Positions 16,601 through 23,783 of a stretch of DNA of 64,000 bases are shown here, in pieces. The DNA is from Bacillota bacterium. Lineage in GTDB: Bacteria; Bacillota; Clostridia; Oscillospirales; Acutalibacteraceae. Where the stretch lies: assembly GCA_021769885.1 (NCBI GenBank), contig JAETSA010000009.1, forward strand, positions 1 to 64,000, given 5' to 3'. The notes under the pieces were generated by a model. It was given only the letters and a program-made list of their open reading frames with translations, had not been told where the DNA came from and ran no database searches. Positions within the stretch are counted from its first letter, which is position 1. Every line of letters begins with the position of its first letter. A program made the translations under genes and the position numbers.

Positions 16601-17882
16601 ACAGGTATTTTGCCGTCGGCAAAAGCGTGCACGCACCGTGCTGTACCGAAAACGGCGCGGTGTCGCCCGTACGCAGATACTTTACAAAATCGTTGATTGC
16701 ACCGCGTTTCCGCTCCCTGCCTGTAAAAATACGCCCCGTCGGCGACCACGTGCGTTCGCGCACAAACAAGGAAAACACATTCGGGCATTCTGCATTCAGC
16801 TCGTCAATCATCGCCTTTGCCGCCGCGAGGTCGGCACTGTCCTCCGGGCAGACGACGCTGTTCGCGCCCTTGAGGTCCGCCAACAGGCAAACCGAGATAC
16901 TCCCCTCGCCTGCGCGCAGATAGGTGTCGAGCAGACGGGCTTTTGTATCTGCCAGCTGTTTTGCACGCGGCAATAAGGCGGATACTGTAATGACGGTATG
17001 CGCCGAAGCGGGAATCTTGCCGCGCAAATCGGCGGCGGGCAGGACAAACGGCGGTACGCCGCACAAGAACAGGCGTTCTAAAATACTGCGGAACACCGCC
17101 CACAACGGGAAATACGACAAAACCGCAGGTAAAAAATCACCTTGCAGGAAGCCCAAAGCGACCGCACCGACAAGCGGCAGCAGTATTTCACAACAAAGCA
17201 AGATGCGTCCGCACACCCGATAGGACGGCAAAAGCAAGTCATACAGAGTGGTGTTTTTTCGCCGTGCTTCCTCCAACAGAAAATAGATTGCGGATTCTTC
17301 GGGGATATTTGCCTTTTGGGCATAGCTTGCCAGCCGACTGCGGTACAGCGCGCGCGTCGGGGCATCTGCGCAGGCAAAGCCCCTGTCGCGGCAAAGCAAC
17401 GCTTCTGTTTCACTGCATACGGAAAACAGCTCCTGAAACGGCAAATCCGAAAGTGTGAAAAGCGACTGTACCGCGTTTGACAGCAAGGTTTGCGACCGCG
17501 TATGAATCGCATTTGCCGCCGCCGACAGAAACACCGTTTTCAAAAGCAGTTCTGTGAGCGTCAGCTCCGCGATGGTGAATTTTGCCTCCTGACACGCCGT
17601 ACAAACCGCGGCAAACGACGGCAGTGTACCGTCCGTACAAAGCGCCGCGAGCACGCTGTACGCACGCGGAAAACCATCCGTGCCGCTCGGCAGATTCGGC
17701 GCATGCCGCACCGCGTCAAGTGCCGCACGCCCCTCCGTTTCCAAGCGAAAATAGGCTGACGTCAGCGTGTCGGCAAATTCTTCGCCGTGCACCCCCGACA
17801 AATGCCGATATGCGCGCTCCGCCGTTTTTAAATCTGCCTGCAGCTCCCGCTTCCATTTTTTTACTGCCGCGTTCTGCATCAT
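10656..17882 (-). CDS. Cyclic beta-1,2-glucan synthase-like protein (GT84-GH94, NdvB type)
   Basis: Giant membrane protein of 2408 residues from the ATG at 17882, which follows GAGGTG; a GTG seven codons earlier lies before that site. Order: an N-terminal helical region with membrane segments near 230-280; a GT84-type glycosyltransferase with DSDTRL near 431, then a DIPEGELLRTAF segment and RQGRWVRGD; further membrane segments; a central glucoamylase-like region (near 840-1100); two beta-sandwich regions; and a C-terminal GH94 phosphorylase barrel with GAGDWNDSF near 2100, holding the general-acid Asp. The known family polymerises UDP-glucose into a beta-1,2 chain, trims it by phosphorolysis and cyclises it for export. 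Product identity here is inference. No export or modification genes are adjacent. Confidence 0.85.
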   Translation of the reverse strand: MMQNAAVKKWKRELQADLKTAERAYRHLSGVHGEEFADTLTSAYFRLETEGRAALDAVRHAPNLPSGTDGFPRAYSVLAALCTDGTLPSFAAVCTACQEAKFTIAELTLTELLLKTVFLSAAANAIHTRSQTLLSNAVQSLFTLSDLPFQELFSVCSETEALLCRDRGFACADAPTRALYRSRLASYAQKANIPEESAIYFLLEEARRKNTTLYDLLLPSYRVCGRILLCCEILLPLVGAVALGFLQGDFLPAVLSYFPLWAVFRSILERLFLCGVPPFVLPAADLRGKIPASAHTVITVSALLPRAKQLADTKARLLDTYLRAGEGSISVCLLADLKGANSVVCPEDSADLAAAKAMIDELNAECPNVFSLFVRERTWSPTGRIFTGRERKRGAINDFVKYLRTGDTAPFSVQHGACTLLPTAKYLFCLDSDTRLTLDCLYTLLCVAEHPENAPQIDTERGCVQKGYGIFAPRVENTLDSVYKTRFSRIMAGAGGVSGYDMRVSERWQDLFGAGLFTGKGLIHIDAYLELLPDAFEAETVLSHDIPEGELLRTAFVSDVQVSDGVPSSARAYFARQGRWVRGDMQNAALLGRNLHTSHGVRKNPFSFTAKYKLFDNLRRAATPIFSWILILSSPFFSPEAARSMLCIAVLSLVSEQLLSFLSVLFRGGISALQTRFYGKTAPDAVRQIADGAVSVLLLPVTAYTNLRALILGFVRRFLTHRNMLEWVTAADSERAGTVLGRVLSALPSLLSAVWLLLFGSAFPRLLALFFLAEPIFSWVSELPYSDKSREVRGVQREKLISYGASMWKYYAEQCNAQNHFLPPDNVQTAPVGRVAHRTSPTNIGLCLCSALAACDLYLITPKMLCDFLLRTLSTVETLPHWHGNLYNWYDTESLLPLAPQYVSSVDSGNFLCCLSALREGVSEYLPERPDLQNVIEKIDRELKNAELCALYDRRRDLFYIGYDLEKQAFTPAHYDLLMSESRMMSYFACAARQVPKSHWSALSRVLSGCDGYAGALSWSGTMFEYFMPYLFLESRENTLTYEALRYCVHCQRVFAHRRGVPFGVSESGYYRFDAEGNYQYRAHGVPRLALRRSVWDETVISPYSTFLVLPFLPKTALHNLEALESLHATGEYGFFEALDFRDGKTPRVVRSFMAHHIGMSLLSVDNVLLGGIMQKRFLRNARMRAGASLLEERVPTVPIVFKRKMQEILPDRPEQMRCAAEIPHEPNRTAPQVQLYSNGTWSTVVSDCGTSHSLYGGVHLTRESRELGTHPLGVFAVLRANGAYFPGCRALQTDAHTSFSCTFSENSVHFGARSENYTLSQTVLVHNQLPAELHRISVENRSGKNTRAVLTVYLEPSLADARAETAHKTYQKLFVTAERTKFGGAVFTRRTAAGETPLLLGCGVAGEQPYTCVLSRTRALPRLSGVYALGKTDCGESDQTAVADTCFLAEIPLDLPKGGTKDVTVYLCCARDRDTLETRMSLLQMDTAEVLPAGAPRLFSDTELPIASVLPPLFGLLPLTKERLSALRENTAPRTALWQFGISGDRPVWLVSVCVTADSDTLLPILRFYTTLRAAGIACDLVLLCAGGEAGTASIRASAEALLQKESRPQNESHFGSIYYLCADTLTDTALRTLMANAEVQTPSAPLPPENAADAVSILPVNVPQNGSNQIEYADYVIQKKPRVPWVYALANPSFSTLAGDSTLGVSHAINSRLNKLTVFSNDTVFDNDGERLFLRLDGKVYDVLKNATVRFGEERAQYTASVEDIEISVAVTVPRRGMQKQIAVSLCTQSPRQAEVCCFTVPTLSEDGKPSVYLHTQFFDGGIEVRNPCNTAIPGVFRLESDSGAQVFYTVSRADFRAGLWDSGGALPNGNPCAALTRRVSLSPHEAQTVHFFLSFGHTERSVRALRGLSLPPCRFPTENRIVLESPDKNLNTLFNAFLPNQIINGRIFARTGFYQSGGAYGFRDQLQDAACLLVADSEFLRRQIFRCCAAQFEAGDVLHWWHPTLDRNGTINGVRTRYSDDLLWLPFALAKYVLATGDTAILNVQIAYLTAEELGEHEKERYFDVPRGKEKGSVETHAVRAVHRALRFGAHGLLLMGAGDWNDSFTGVGAKGRGESVWLSQFAVMVLESFGEMLRFIGKDSTFYFETAARLRTAVESYAWAGDRYLRAYYDDGEEMGSPDSEECKIDSLTQSFAVFSNLNRERRTRALQTAYGALLDTESGVVRLFAPAFSGKNKKAGYVAAYPAGIRENGGQYTHAAVWFCRALFRNGEKDKAAAVLRLLNPLEKYENADTAEKYLTEPYYLCGDVYAAKGAEGRGGWSLYSGSAGHFYALVAEEILGIRKQNGAYTFSPNPPESWGDFRFTMYLSGAKIQVEVPKVRTGGMEIDKNPAERFTPDGKDHVIQLL

Positions 17883-17922
17883 TTTTTTCACCTCAAAAAA
17901 CACTTGTGCTTTATTTTTCCCG

Positions 17923-18198
17923 AAGCTGAGGGGAGTTAAACCCGATATGGTTTAAAATGCCCTATTTTCGCTGAAACTGCGTTAAAAATCTCGGCATACG
18001 GCAGTATGCCGTCGATTTTATGCCTTGTTTCAACAAAAATATGTCTATTTTAAACTGCGAAGCACCGAAAACGCAGGAGTTGCGGATGAATTTTTGCGTT
18101 TGAGGCGGAAGGAAGGCCGACGCCTTCCGACGGTGAAAACGTGAAAAGTCGCCGTAAGAACAAGTTTTCGGCATATTGTGTTCAACTCTCCTCAGCTT
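17923..18198. mobile_element. MITE-like element with 27-bp inverted ends
   Basis: The gap 17904-18368 holds a non-coding block bounded by imperfect 27-base inverted repeats (17923-17949 and 18172-18198, 23 of 27 matching). The outer part of both ends reads AAGCTGAGG on the outward-in strand. Inside are palindromes such as GGCATACGGCAGTATGCC and GGAAGG...CCTTCC. No transposase is encoded and no clear target duplication was found. A related end sequence stands alone at 225-247 upstream of uppP. Confidence 0.55.
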
Positions 18199-18304
18199 AT
18201 AGAATAATTCTGCCATTTTTCGCGAAAAGTATTCTATGACTGGGCTTTCGGAAAAAAACATCTGTTTTAAGTAAAAATTTATACAAAAATCAACATTGTG
18301 TTTA

Positions 18305-18333
18305 TTTACAAATGCCGAAATTCGTGGTATGAT
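18305..18333 (+). promoter_or_regulatory. Promoter of the radical SAM gene
   Basis: TTTACA (18305-18310), 17 bases, TATGAT (18328-18333). The block TTTATTTACAAATGCCG (18301-18317) occurs identically at the same distance from the -10 in the promoter of the 50-residue peptide gene at 30704. Confidence 0.75.
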
Positions 18334-18368
18334 AATATCTTAAAAAGAAAGAGAACAGGAGATCTCAA

Positions 18369-19859
18369 ATGCCGAAATCATATAAGCTTCAGCGTGCGGC
18401 GATTGAAGTTGCACTGGACAAAACCCTGAAATACATCTACAAAGACCCTTACCCGAATCTGCAAAAGATGGCGGCAAGCGTCGGCAAAATCTTCGGCGGG
18501 CTTTTCCCTGCGGAAAATTTCAAGAAATTTCAAGCGGCGGCGGCCGACCCCGAAAATGTTTGGACACAATACGCTTTAAATATTCTGCGGGACACAGACC
18601 CGCGTGTCGTCAAGCAAATGCTGATGTCTCTCGGCGTGGATGCGGGGCTGTACGGCACGAAAACCGTCCGTGCGCTTCGTGAAGAACTGCACTGCAACGT
18701 GCCGTTTATTATTCTGTTTGACCCGACCAGTGCCTGCAACCTGAAGTGCAAGGGCTGCTGGGCGGCGGAATACGGTCACCGCCAAAGCCTTTCGAACGAG
18801 GAAATGGATTCTATCGTGACACAGGGTAAGGAGATGGGCACGCATTTTTATATGCTCACAGGCGGCGAACCGCTGATTCGCAAGGAGGACATCGTCTCGC
18901 TTGCGCACAAGCATCAGGACTGCGCATTTGTCATTTATACAAACGCGACGCTGGTCGATCAAAAATTCTGCGACGATATGAATGCGGTCGGCAACATCAG
19001 TTTGGCGCTGAGCTTAGAGGGCACGGAAGAATCCAACGACTGGCGGCGCGGCGACGGTGCTTACCGCAAAACGCTCGATGCGATGGAGCTTCTGCAGAAA
19101 AACAAGTGCCTGTTCGGTGTTTCGGTCTGCTACACGCGCAAAAATCTCGAGTACGTCACGAGTGACGATTTCATCGATATGATTCTCGAAAAAGGTGCAA
19201 AATACGCACTTTGCTTTAACTATATGCCTGTCGGACACGGCGCGGACAAGGAGCTGATTCCCACCCCCGCACAGCGCGAATTTATGTATCAGTGGCTTCG
19301 AAAGATGCGCAACTCCAAAACCGGCAAGCCGCTGTTCGTCATGGATTTCCAAAACGATGCGGAATACGTCGGCGGCTGTATTGCAGGCGGCAGAAACTAT
19401 TTCCACATCAATTCTGCGGGCGACATCGAGCCATGCGTATTCATCCATTATTCCGACACGAACATCCGTACGCATACGCTCAAAGAGGCGTTGAAAAGCC
19501 CGCTGTTTATGCAGTATTATAAAAATCAGCCTTTCAACGACAATCATCTGCGTCCCTGCCCGATGCTGGAGAATCCCGAATACTTACGCGAAATGGTCAA
19601 GCAGAGCGGTGCACACTCCTCGGACTTACTGTATACAGAGGATGTGGATACGCTGTGTGACAAATGTGTGGATTTTGCCGCCGCTTGGGCGCCCGAAGCC
19701 GAACGCATTTGGACCTCGACCCCGCACCGTGACACACACACCCAATATTACCGCGACACCGCCGAGGGCAAAGCGGAATTTGGCTGTGCGGCGTGTGCTA
19801 ATTGTGCGGCGTGCGCGGCACCTGCCGACGGGGCAGACGAGAACCCGAAAATCATATAA
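18369..19859 (+). CDS. Radical SAM protein with C-terminal Cys-rich tail
   Basis: The 496 residues contain the radical SAM cluster motif CNLKCKGC (Cys 124, 128, 131), the TGGEPL glycine-rich segment that binds AdoMet, and a later Cys-containing region (EPCVFIHY, RPCPMLEN, LCDKC) like SPASM-type auxiliary cluster domains. The extreme C-terminus carries four cysteines in a CX2CX2CX2C pattern (CAACANCAAC), a possible further Fe-S site. A helical N-terminal extension of about 110 residues precedes the barrel. The reaction and substrate are unknown; related SPASM proteins modify peptides or other macromolecules. It has its own promoter and terminator, so it is monocistronic. Confidence 0.8.
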   Translation: MPKSYKLQRAAIEVALDKTLKYIYKDPYPNLQKMAASVGKIFGGLFPAENFKKFQAAAADPENVWTQYALNILRDTDPRVVKQMLMSLGVDAGLYGTKTVRALREELHCNVPFIILFDPTSACNLKCKGCWAAEYGHRQSLSNEEMDSIVTQGKEMGTHFYMLTGGEPLIRKEDIVSLAHKHQDCAFVIYTNATLVDQKFCDDMNAVGNISLALSLEGTEESNDWRRGDGAYRKTLDAMELLQKNKCLFGVSVCYTRKNLEYVTSDDFIDMILEKGAKYALCFNYMPVGHGADKELIPTPAQREFMYQWLRKMRNSKTGKPLFVMDFQNDAEYVGGCIAGGRNYFHINSAGDIEPCVFIHYSDTNIRTHTLKEALKSPLFMQYYKNQPFNDNHLRPCPMLENPEYLREMVKQSGAHSSDLLYTEDVDTLCDKCVDFAAAWAPEAERIWTSTPHRDTHTQYYRDTAEGKAEFGCAACANCAACAAPADGADENPKII

Positions 19860-19882
19860 TGCAAGTGCAATATGATTTTGTA

Positions 19883-19915
19883 AACCCCCACCGCATCTGC
19901 GGCGGGGGTTTTTGC
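19883..19915 (+). terminator. Terminator of the radical SAM gene
   Basis: Arms AACCCCCACCGC and GCGGCGGGGGTT pair over 12 positions with one mismatch around ATCT, followed by TTT. Confidence 0.85.
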
Positions 19916-19986
19916 AAAAAACTTTTTCAAAATCCGTTCACCAAACCGCTGTTACAGGTGTATTACAAGTGAAAGGGATGAAAACC

Positions 19987-20484
19987 ATGCAGGAAAACGA
20001 TAGGCAAAAAGAACCCGTTTCGGCGGACGCGCGCGAAGCGGTAGAGCGGTACGGAGATATGCTGTTTCGGCTGTGCTTCGTTCTGCTTCGGAACCGTCAG
20101 GACGCAGAGGATGCCGTGCAGGACTGTTTTATGCGGTATTTAAGCAAGGCGCCGCATTTCGAAAGCGGCGAACACGAAAAGGCATGGCTGCTTCGTGTGG
20201 CATCCAACCACTGCAAAAACGTACTGCGGTTTCGGTATGCGCATCCGTCTGTATCCATAGAGGAAATTCAGCCCTTTTCGGAAACGGAATCCGACAGGGA
20301 AATCTTAACCGTACTGCTGGCGTTGCCCTGCAATTATAAAACCGTTTTACAACTGTATTATATAGAGGGCTATAAAACCGCTGAAATTGCCTCTGTCTTG
20401 CATCTTTCCCTTTCTACTGTAAAAAAACGTCTGGAAAAAGGCAGAAAGCTTTTAAAAGAAAAGTATGATTTGGAGGATATGTGA
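19987..20484 (+). CDS. ECF-type RNA polymerase sigma factor
   Basis: The 165 residues start at the ATG at 19987, 9 bases after AAAGGG; an ATG at 19978 abuts that site and is less likely. Region 2 (YGDMLFRLCFVLLRNRQDAEDAVQDCFMRY) and region 4 (LPCNYKTVLQLYYIEGYKTAEIASVLHLSLSTVKKRLEKGRKLL; helix-turn-helix) are clear, with no region 1 or 3, the ECF layout. It would direct polymerase to a small regulon released by the partner anti-sigma protein encoded immediately downstream (stop and start overlap, TGATG). The target promoters are not identifiable from this window alone. Confidence 0.9.
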   Translation: MQENDRQKEPVSADAREAVERYGDMLFRLCFVLLRNRQDAEDAVQDCFMRYLSKAPHFESGEHEKAWLLRVASNHCKNVLRFRYAHPSVSIEEIQPFSETESDREILTVLLALPCNYKTVLQLYYIEGYKTAEIASVLHLSLSTVKKRLEKGRKLLKEKYDLEDM

Positions 20485-21299
20485 TGAAACGTCTGATTGA
20501 CAGTGTACAAAAAATTCACCAAAGCGAAGAAAGCAAAGCGGCGCTTTTAGATACACTCGAAAAAGCACAGCACACGCGGCACGGAAAAGAACACGCGGTG
20601 CGGTGGGTCGCGGTTGCGGCATGCCTTGTTTTGACGGCGGTTGTCGCCGCGGTCGGCATTTCCGAAAATAAAACGCCGACAGAAAAGCTCCCTGTGCGCT
20701 CTTCCGAAAGCACGGAAAGCCGCATCGAGCTTCGTTTGGAATCCTACCGTGCTGGCGGACCTGCACAAGCGATGGTTTTGGGCGAAAAGCAAGCCGCGCC
20801 CGCAGACACATCTGCGGACGACCGCATTGCCTACTATGCTTTCCGCGCCCTGAATACGTCCGCGTATGACCGCATATACATCGGCTTGCGGCACACGACG
20901 GCGACGGAGGAATTGCCTGCAAGCCTGTTTTTCGGTATGGAGGACGGCAATTCCGGTGTATATGTGGCGCAGAAGATTACGGAATCCGACCCGAACCACC
21001 TCTTCAAAACGAGCGGGCATATGATGATTTATTCAAAATCCTTGGAATCCGATGAGGCTGTTTCTGAATCCGTGGAACGGGTTTTTCGCTTGGGATGCCC
21101 GAAGGACGGTACGGCGACATACGGTATTGTTGCCGAAAACGACACGGAAAATTCCCGAACCCTTTTAGAGGTGGAGCTTACGGAAAAAGACGGCACGGTG
21201 ACCGCCGAGCTCCTGTCCCAAAGCATTTCGGAGCTGGACGGCAACGCCGAGTTCCCCTCAGTTCCGTCTAAGGAAGCTATTGAAGTCACCGCACCGTAA
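20484..21299 (+). CDS. Putative membrane anti-sigma factor
   Basis: The 271 residues begin at the ATG at 20484, overlapping the sigma gene stop, a standard sigma/anti-sigma arrangement. A short cytoplasmic N-terminus (about 35 residues, with the HQSEESKAALLDTLEKA helix likely contacting sigma) precedes one membrane segment near residues 43-62 (WVAVAACLVLTAVVAAVGI). The remaining 200 or so residues are predicted outside the cell and rich in acidic and Thr/Ser residues. I do not recognise a named sensory domain. The anti-sigma call rests on position, topology and length rather than a clear motif. Confidence 0.65.
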   Translation: MKRLIDSVQKIHQSEESKAALLDTLEKAQHTRHGKEHAVRWVAVAACLVLTAVVAAVGISENKTPTEKLPVRSSESTESRIELRLESYRAGGPAQAMVLGEKQAAPADTSADDRIAYYAFRALNTSAYDRIYIGLRHTTATEELPASLFFGMEDGNSGVYVAQKITESDPNHLFKTSGHMMIYSKSLESDEAVSESVERVFRLGCPKDGTATYGIVAENDTENSRTLLEVELTEKDGTVTAELLSQSISELDGNAEFPSVPSKEAIEVTAP

Positions 21300-21322
21300 G
21301 GTTAAAATCTGCAATAGGCAAA

Positions 21323-21355
21323 GGGGCTGTAAAAAAATGCGCTTTTTACAGCCCC
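21323..21355 (+). terminator. Hairpin between anti-sigma and lipoprotein genes
   Basis: Perfect 13-bp stem GGGGCTGTAAAAA/TTTTTACAGCCCC with a 7-base loop. No T run follows, so it may be a weak terminator, an mRNA processing or stability stem, or an attenuator ahead of the lipoprotein cassette. Confidence 0.55.
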
Positions 21356-21377
21356 GCCGTACAAGGAGATTTTTATA

Positions 21378-22079
21378 ATGGCTCGAAAAAAATTCATGTC
21401 ATTTGTCATATGCTGCCTTGCTGTATCTCTTTTCGTATTTTGCTGTTTCGGATGCACAAAAGACGATGTGCAGGGTGAAATGCAGAAAATTATTGGGAGC
21501 GCCAGTCAGAACAATGGTGCGTCTTTAAAATCCGGCGGTATTGTTACCGACGCTCCGCCCAATGCACAAAACACGCATTTTTTCGGAGATTCGGTTCTCT
21601 TAGAAACGGTTACGGGAAATGAGGAGTACACCATCCGTAAAATGACGGTTTTAAATTCTCTTGCGTCCGAAAATTTTTCTTTTCCCGAACATCCGATAGA
21701 AAACGCTTGGGTTTCCGAAGACGGCGTCTTGAATCCCGATTATAGCTTTGTTCTTGTGGAGATGCGCGTAAAAAAAGCTGCAAAAGGCGAAGTGGAAAAG
21801 GAAGCAACGCTCGTCAATGTATTGAAATTGGTTTATAAAAGTGAAAACGGGGCAATTCTGCCGGCAGGCGAAATGGATTATTTTCAATTTGCCGAATCCG
21901 ATAATGCAAAACGTTCCACGCTACCCAACGAGTATTTAGGCGTGTATCTTGAAGCGGGAGCGTCCATAGATTGCCGCGTCGGTTATTTTGTACCAAAAAA
22001 CACTGTAAGCGATACCGGCAATTTGTTCTTCTCACTTGGAATCAATCCGGAAAAAACACAATATATCTATCCCCAATAA
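21378..22079 (+). CDS. Lipoprotein of an ABC cassette
   Basis: The 233 residues start at an ATG after AAGGAG. The N-terminus is a lipoprotein signal: MARKKF, a hydrophobic core, and a lipobox-like FCCFGC with the modified Cys near residue 26. The mature part is acidic with a beta-rich look (VLVEMRVKKAAKGEVEKEATL), reminiscent of small immunoglobulin-like exported domains. I do not recognise it with confidence; similarity in style to DUF5027-type lipoproteins is a guess. It heads five closely spaced genes (to 25045) that are AT-richer than the flanking genes and include an ABC transporter, suggesting a transferred export or immunity cassette. Confidence 0.7.
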   Translation: MARKKFMSFVICCLAVSLFVFCCFGCTKDDVQGEMQKIIGSASQNNGASLKSGGIVTDAPPNAQNTHFFGDSVLLETVTGNEEYTIRKMTVLNSLASENFSFPEHPIENAWVSEDGVLNPDYSFVLVEMRVKKAAKGEVEKEATLVNVLKLVYKSENGAILPAGEMDYFQFAESDNAKRSTLPNEYLGVYLEAGASIDCRVGYFVPKNTVSDTGNLFFSLGINPEKTQYIYPQ

Positions 22080-22092
22080 AGGAAGTGCTTTT

Positions 22093-22944
22093 ATGCGGTC
22101 GGTGCTGTTCATGGAAATAAAAAAGGCGTTTACAAACAAGCTATTCCTGTTATCTCTTCTGACTGCCGCGGCAATTGCCTTATATGCAGCGGTATTCAGT
22201 ATTTTGTCCTATTATAAATATACGGAAGCGGATTTGCTTTCTGCTTCCGTGTCAGGATTTTCGTTGAACCCTGAGCTTCCCGGCACCACGTTGTTTACAA
22301 GCTGGATTGGAGCGGATCATATTTCTCCTGCCGCCTCTTTATTCTATCTCTTACTGCCGCTGATTGCGGCTTTAGGCTACGGCTGGTCCTATTGCTCAGA
22401 ATGTAAAAGCGGCTACATTAAAAATGTTACCACAAGAACATCCAAAACAAATTATTTCCTTTCAAAATATATTGCCGTGTTCTTAGCAGGCGGTACGGTT
22501 GTTACCGTTCCTATATTATTGAATATCATGGCTGTTGCGGTCTTTATTCCCGCAATACAGCCGGATGTATTTTATGATGTGTATTACGCTGCACATCCGT
22601 GGTCAACACTGACACCTCTTTTTTATGCGCATCCTGTTGTATACATGCTTTTAAAAATCGTTACGACTTTCATTTTTGCAGGCCTTATTTCTGAAATATG
22701 CATCTGCATTTCTTTTTTAAGTAAAAATAAATTTGTATCCGTATTTACACCGTTATTTTTGTTGCTTTTTATCAATTATCTTTCAAACACCGTAAACAAC
22801 CTTCCGCAAATATCGCCGATTCAGTTTTTACACACAGGAAAGATATATGTTTCGCTTAGCGTTATCTGCCTTGAGGTCGTTCTTTTGTTTGCCGTAAGCT
22901 TTGCCGTAACTTTGGTAAGAGGAAAGAAAAATGACATTTTTTAA
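22093..22944 (+). CDS. ABC transporter permease-like membrane protein 1
   Basis: The 283 residues start at the ATG at 22093, after AGGAAG; upstream in-frame codons overlap the lipoprotein gene. About six hydrophobic segments are seen, beginning with LFLLSLLTAAAIALYAAVF, and a long extracytoplasmic loop lies between the first two. SECKSGYIKNVTTRTSKTNY looks like the cytoplasmic coupling loop seen in ABC-2-type permeases of the antibiotic/lantibiotic-immunity class. It overlaps the second membrane protein by 14 bases and would form a heteromeric permease with it, powered by the ATPase at 23784. Confidence 0.7.
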   Translation: MRSVLFMEIKKAFTNKLFLLSLLTAAAIALYAAVFSILSYYKYTEADLLSASVSGFSLNPELPGTTLFTSWIGADHISPAASLFYLLLPLIAALGYGWSYCSECKSGYIKNVTTRTSKTNYFLSKYIAVFLAGGTVVTVPILLNIMAVAVFIPAIQPDVFYDVYYAAHPWSTLTPLFYAHPVVYMLLKIVTTFIFAGLISEICICISFLSKNKFVSVFTPLFLLLFINYLSNTVNNLPQISPIQFLHTGKIYVSLSVICLEVVLLFAVSFAVTLVRGKKNDIF

Positions 22945-23776
22945 GCTATGTAAATATGATTTAAAAAGCGGTATGCGCAGAGAAAGTGTCAAGTATCTTG
23001 TTTGCGCCATCCTGTTTTTAGGCTTTTGCGTGGGATTTATATATACAAAAGGAAAGGGCTTAGAGGCACGCACATTCGGAGATTTTCTGTTTTTTATAAC
23101 TGCGGGTATGGAGGAATATATTCCGATGCCGGGGAATATTTTTATGGTTCCTGCACTTTGGGTCTTGATGATTTTGGCACCCTTATACATTACGCTCTAC
23201 TATCCCTTTTACGATTTGACGGCATACGGGAAAAATGTGCTGATAAATGCAAAAAGCCGCCTTGCTTGGTGGCTTTCCAAATGCTTTTGGGCAATAAGCT
23301 GTGTCTTTATATATTACCTTCTGCTATGGGGTGTTATCACTCTTTTCTGCGTATGCGGCGGCAAGCTGTCCTTGGATATTTCAAAGTCGCTTATCTTCAG
23401 ACTGATTCCCATGCCATCCGAGGACTTCTGTTTCACCGAAGGGGATTTTTTACAGGGAGAGAATTTTGCGTTTCAAATTCTTTTTATGCCTATTTTGATT
23501 GTTTCGGCGCTTTCTGTTATGCAGATGACAATATCTTTGATTATAAAACCGTTTTTCAGCTTTTGTATCAGTGCAGGCATACTTGTGCTGTCCGCATATT
23601 ATCTAAGCCCGTTTTTACTCGGCAATTATGCGATGTCGCAGAGAAGCGATTTATTGATTGACAACGGCGTTCATATGCAAACAGGCATTATCTTTTCACT
23701 TGCTCTGCTTACGCTGTCCTGTGTTGTCGGTCTGTGCATATTTATGCGTTATGATATTTTAAATAAGGAGGAGTGA
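22931..23776 (+). CDS. ABC transporter permease-like membrane protein 2
   Basis: The 281 residues start at an ATG after GAGGAAAG, inside the end of the preceding gene. About six membrane segments are seen. After the first, a long outside loop leads into PALWVLMILAPLYITLYYPFYDL and a coupling-type loop (GKNVLINAKSRLAWWLSKCF), as in ABC-2-like permeases. Codon use is AT-rich like its neighbours. The transported molecule is unknown; peptide or lantibiotic export/immunity is a reasonable guess from the architecture (two short permeases, one ATPase, accessory exported proteins). Confidence 0.7.
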   Translation: MTFFKLCKYDLKSGMRRESVKYLVCAILFLGFCVGFIYTKGKGLEARTFGDFLFFITAGMEEYIPMPGNIFMVPALWVLMILAPLYITLYYPFYDLTAYGKNVLINAKSRLAWWLSKCFWAISCVFIYYLLLWGVITLFCVCGGKLSLDISKSLIFRLIPMPSEDFCFTEGDFLQGENFAFQILFMPILIVSALSVMQMTISLIIKPFFSFCISAGILVLSAYYLSPFLLGNYAMSQRSDLLIDNGVHMQTGIIFSLALLTLSCVVGLCIFMRYDILNKEE

Positions 23777-23783
23777 TGCAGGC

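Noticed and set aside
11106-17512. Many plus- and minus-strand open frames inside the large synthase gene
   Set aside because: They are shadows of a GC-rich long gene, rich in Arg/Cys/Pro and without ribosome sites or family motifs.
17962-18261. A 99-codon minus-strand open frame across the first MITE-like element
   Set aside because: No ribosome site; the sequence is explained by the inverted-repeat element, and the product has no protein-like features.
19912-19986. Longer start for the sigma factor
   Set aside because: The upstream codons overlap the preceding terminator and lack a ribosome site; AAAGGG supports the ATG at 19987.
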